This document shows positions 54,025 through 55,369 of a stretch of DNA of 55,369 bases, piece after piece. The DNA lies in IMG/VR virus record IMGVR_UViG_3300024273_001718, positions 1-55,369 of that record; one strand, written 5' to 3'. The stretch's first letter is position 1. Each line of letters begins with the position of its first letter. The notes under the pieces are model-generated. The model was not told the DNA's origin. It made no database searches and saw only the letters and a program-made list of their open reading frames with translations. A program made the translations under genes and the position numbers. Source of the DNA: a virus.

Positions 54025-54978
54025 TTATACATCAAAAAAGAACATGTGGAAAAATCTAGAGTTATCTATTGCATCTCCAAAATATTGAGTTGCAGCATGA
54101 ATATTTTTAGCATCAAACAAAACAAGTCTGTTATATACATTTCCAACTTCATCAATTTTTTCAAAGTTGGTACCATCATAGAAATTCATTTCTGCACTTT
54201 TACCCTGGAAGGCTCTTACATAATTAAGTGTATTTCTTTTCTCATCATCAAACTTATAATCTCCTGTAACTTTACTTCTATAGAATGCGGTTCCTGTTGA
54301 TGCAGGTGCTTCCGGGGTAAGGAATACAATTCCAGCATAGGTTTGGTTATCAACATGATAAACAATAGGTTGGTCTGCTGTACAGAATTGAAATATCCCA
54401 TTAGCATACGCATCATGATTCCAATTATATATTGGCTTACCTATAATCTCTTCAAGTTTTTCTTTCATACCAAATATTGAGAATCTTTCGGTAGCTCTTT
54501 CTCCTTTATGATAATTTGATGGAGAGAAGTTAATTTCATTGATTGCCCATTCTCTAATAAGATCAGGGTTTGCATAAAAATTGTCTACTACAATTAATCC
54601 TTTGTCCTCATTTGCAAAGCCTGAATAATATGAAACCCATTTTGCAAATGATTCTATTTCATAGTTAATGAGTTCATTTGTATCATTATCAATTACTGAT
54701 ACAATGATGTTTTCAAACAAATCGAATTTACTAATAGTGATTCCAAATCCAATATTAGTGTCTTTTAGCGTTGGATAAAATGAACTAACATCAGGTCTAT
54801 CTAGAAATTCAGGTGAAAGATCAGATGGTTTAGAGTTCTTTAATTTAATATTTGTTATTTTGCCATTAGTTGCAAAAATCCAGCCAGTCAAATCATATTT
54901 AGATCCTACTTTATTAACAGTATCAATATACATTAATATGTTACTTGCTGATGTTTGATGTTTGATAATATCTGCCAT
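54025..54978 (-). CDS. 2OG-Fe(II) oxygenase-like protein
   Basis: 317 residues. An N-terminal beta domain (about 1-115) precedes a jelly-roll part (about 125-317). YHVDN supplies His208-x-Asp210; His294 (AKNIHAA) and Arg308 (NSRFFHMFF) complete a possible iron and 2-oxoglutarate site. YAGIVFLTPEAP and GTAFYRS fit the fold. It may hydroxylate a sugar, peptide or base; neighbouring glycosyltransferases make surface or DNA modification plausible. The iron triad is inferred by spacing. Confidence 0.65.
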   Translation of the reverse strand: MADIIKHQTSASNILMYIDTVNKVGSKYDLTGWIFATNGKITNIKLKNSKPSDLSPEFLDRPDVSSFYPTLKDTNIGFGITISKFDLFENIIVSVIDNDTNELINYEIESFAKWVSYYSGFANEDKGLIVVDNFYANPDLIREWAINEINFSPSNYHKGERATERFSIFGMKEKLEEIIGKPIYNWNHDAYANGIFQFCTADQPIVYHVDNQTYAGIVFLTPEAPASTGTAFYRSKVTGDYKFDDEKRNTLNYVRAFQGKSAEMNFYDGTNFEKIDEVGNVYNRLVLFDAKNIHAATQYFGDAIDNSRFFHMFFFDV

Positions 54979-55026
54979 GGTTATTATACGCGTGTTTTTA
55001 GATTAGTTTATTATTATATTATGTTA

Positions 55027-55035
55027 TTATATATC
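55027..55035 (-). promoter_or_regulatory. Late-type promoter motif
   Basis: GATATATAA on the minus strand, about 50 bases before the oxygenase-like gene start and just after the terminator at 55039-55068. Confidence 0.5.
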
Positions 55036-55038
55036 ACT

Positions 55039-55068
55039 AAAAAAGGGACCCTCTGTGAGGATCCCTTT
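55039..55068 (-). terminator. Terminator of the collagen-repeat gene
   Basis: On the minus strand AAAGGGA pairs with TCCCTTT, extended by one T-G pair and CCTC/GAGG around an ACA loop, followed by T residues. It stops transcription of the gene ending at 55102. Confidence 0.8.
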
Positions 55069-55101
55069 AATTAATATTAAATCTATTTATAGATTATTGT
55101 G

Positions 55102-55369
55102 CTATGCCGGCTGCAAAGCAAATACTCCTCCATCGCTAAACTCAATGATAACTGCCCTTTGTTCAGAGTCGTAATACATTGATCTTACATTGATTAGATC
55201 TGAATTTCCATCAGCACCTACAGCACCTTGTGCTCCAGTTGCTCCATTAGTTCCATTAGTTCCTGCAACTCCTTTAGCTCCTACAGCTCCTTGTGCTCCA
55301 GTTGCTCCATTAGTTCCATTAGTTCCATTAGTTCCTGCAACTCCTTTAGCTCCTACAGCTCCTTGTGCT
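55102..55369 (-). CDS. Collagen-repeat protein, partial (runs past the window end)
   Basis: Only the C-terminal part is present; the start lies beyond 55369. The visible upstream portion is Gly-X-Y repeats (GAKGVAGTNGTNGATGAQ and similar). A short non-repeat tail follows (SDLINVRSMYYDSEQRAVIIEFSDGG), ending ALQPA. This matches a C-terminal tail-fibre or capsid-decoration protein of collagen type, like the two fibres elsewhere in the window. Terminator 55039-55068 follows. Confidence 0.75.
   Translation of the reverse strand, partial: AQGAVGAKGVAGTNGTNGTNGATGAQGAVGAKGVAGTNGTNGATGAQGAVGADGNSDLINVRSMYYDSEQRAVIIEFSDGGVFALQPA
55232..55366 (-). repeat. Tandem repeat of collagen-coding units
   Basis: The 63-base unit at 55232-55294 repeats at 55295-55366 as a 72-base unit that has one additional 9-base insertion (TTCCATTAG, plus strand), coding one more Gly-Thr-Asn triplet. 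Copies are otherwise almost identical. The variation looks like replication slippage. Confidence 0.8.

Overview
The window is a slice of a large T4-type myovirus that most likely infects a Bacteroidetes (flavobacterial) host. The T4 relationship rests on a gp32-like single-strand DNA-binding protein, gp25 and gp6 baseplate wedge proteins, a gp5-like OB/needle protein, a gp27-like hub fused to a lysozyme, a LysM (gp53-like) protein, PhoH, a dCMP deaminase and a UvsE repair enzyme. The host guess rests on low GC, the near absence of Shine-Dalgarno sequences, a Bacteroidetes-like ribosomal protein bS21 and the overall protein character. Essentially every credible gene lies on the minus strand, so transcription runs from high to low coordinates.

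Layout, in transcription order. 55369-50128: the end of a collagen-repeat protein, a 2OG-Fe(II) oxygenase-like protein, a two-domain glycosyltransferase, a 3'-5' exonuclease and a second glycosyltransferase. 50042-46221: three small proteins sharing a UVR-like C-terminal motif, a DnaJ-like cochaperone, ribosomal protein bS21 (a 59-residue gene), PhoH, RNase HII and a membrane protein. 46220-40452: a SLOG-fold protein, a GH19 endolysin, several small unknowns, UvsE, a zinc-ribbon/GNAT protein, a LETM1-like protein, an acidic protein and dCMP deaminase. 40405-30082: small unknowns, then the tail-tube/hub block (tube-fold proteins, LysM protein, gp27-GH19 hub, gp5-like needle). 30029-26593: a four-domain S1-like RNA-binding protein, a protein with a possible capsid-targeting sequence, and an amidoligase with a C-terminal repeat domain. 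26576-3301: the wedge block (gp25, gp6, gp7-like), several very large virion proteins, two collagen/collar fibres, a spanin candidate and a tube-fold protein. 3288-1: a small glycine-zipper protein, a RuvC-like resolvase, a GIY-YIG homing endonuclease, a 59-residue unknown and gp32.

The most interesting signals are regulatory and translational. A recurring GATATATAA motif, resembling the T4 late promoter, lies before many transcription units. At about six of these the motif sits inside an inverted repeat whose 3' arm covers or abuts the start codon (amidoligase, tail-tube protein, dCMP deaminase, RNase HII, a UVR-like gene and a small gene before gp32). That arrangement would let read-through RNA hide the start codon while RNA begun inside the repeat exposes it, as known for T4 gene e. 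The phage also carries bS21, an S1-like protein and a LETM1-like protein, which together suggest modification of host translation. Other points are an amidoligase with a repeat domain, a set of N-termini resembling the T4 capsid-targeting sequence, and the move of the tail lysozyme from gp5 to the gp27-like hub.
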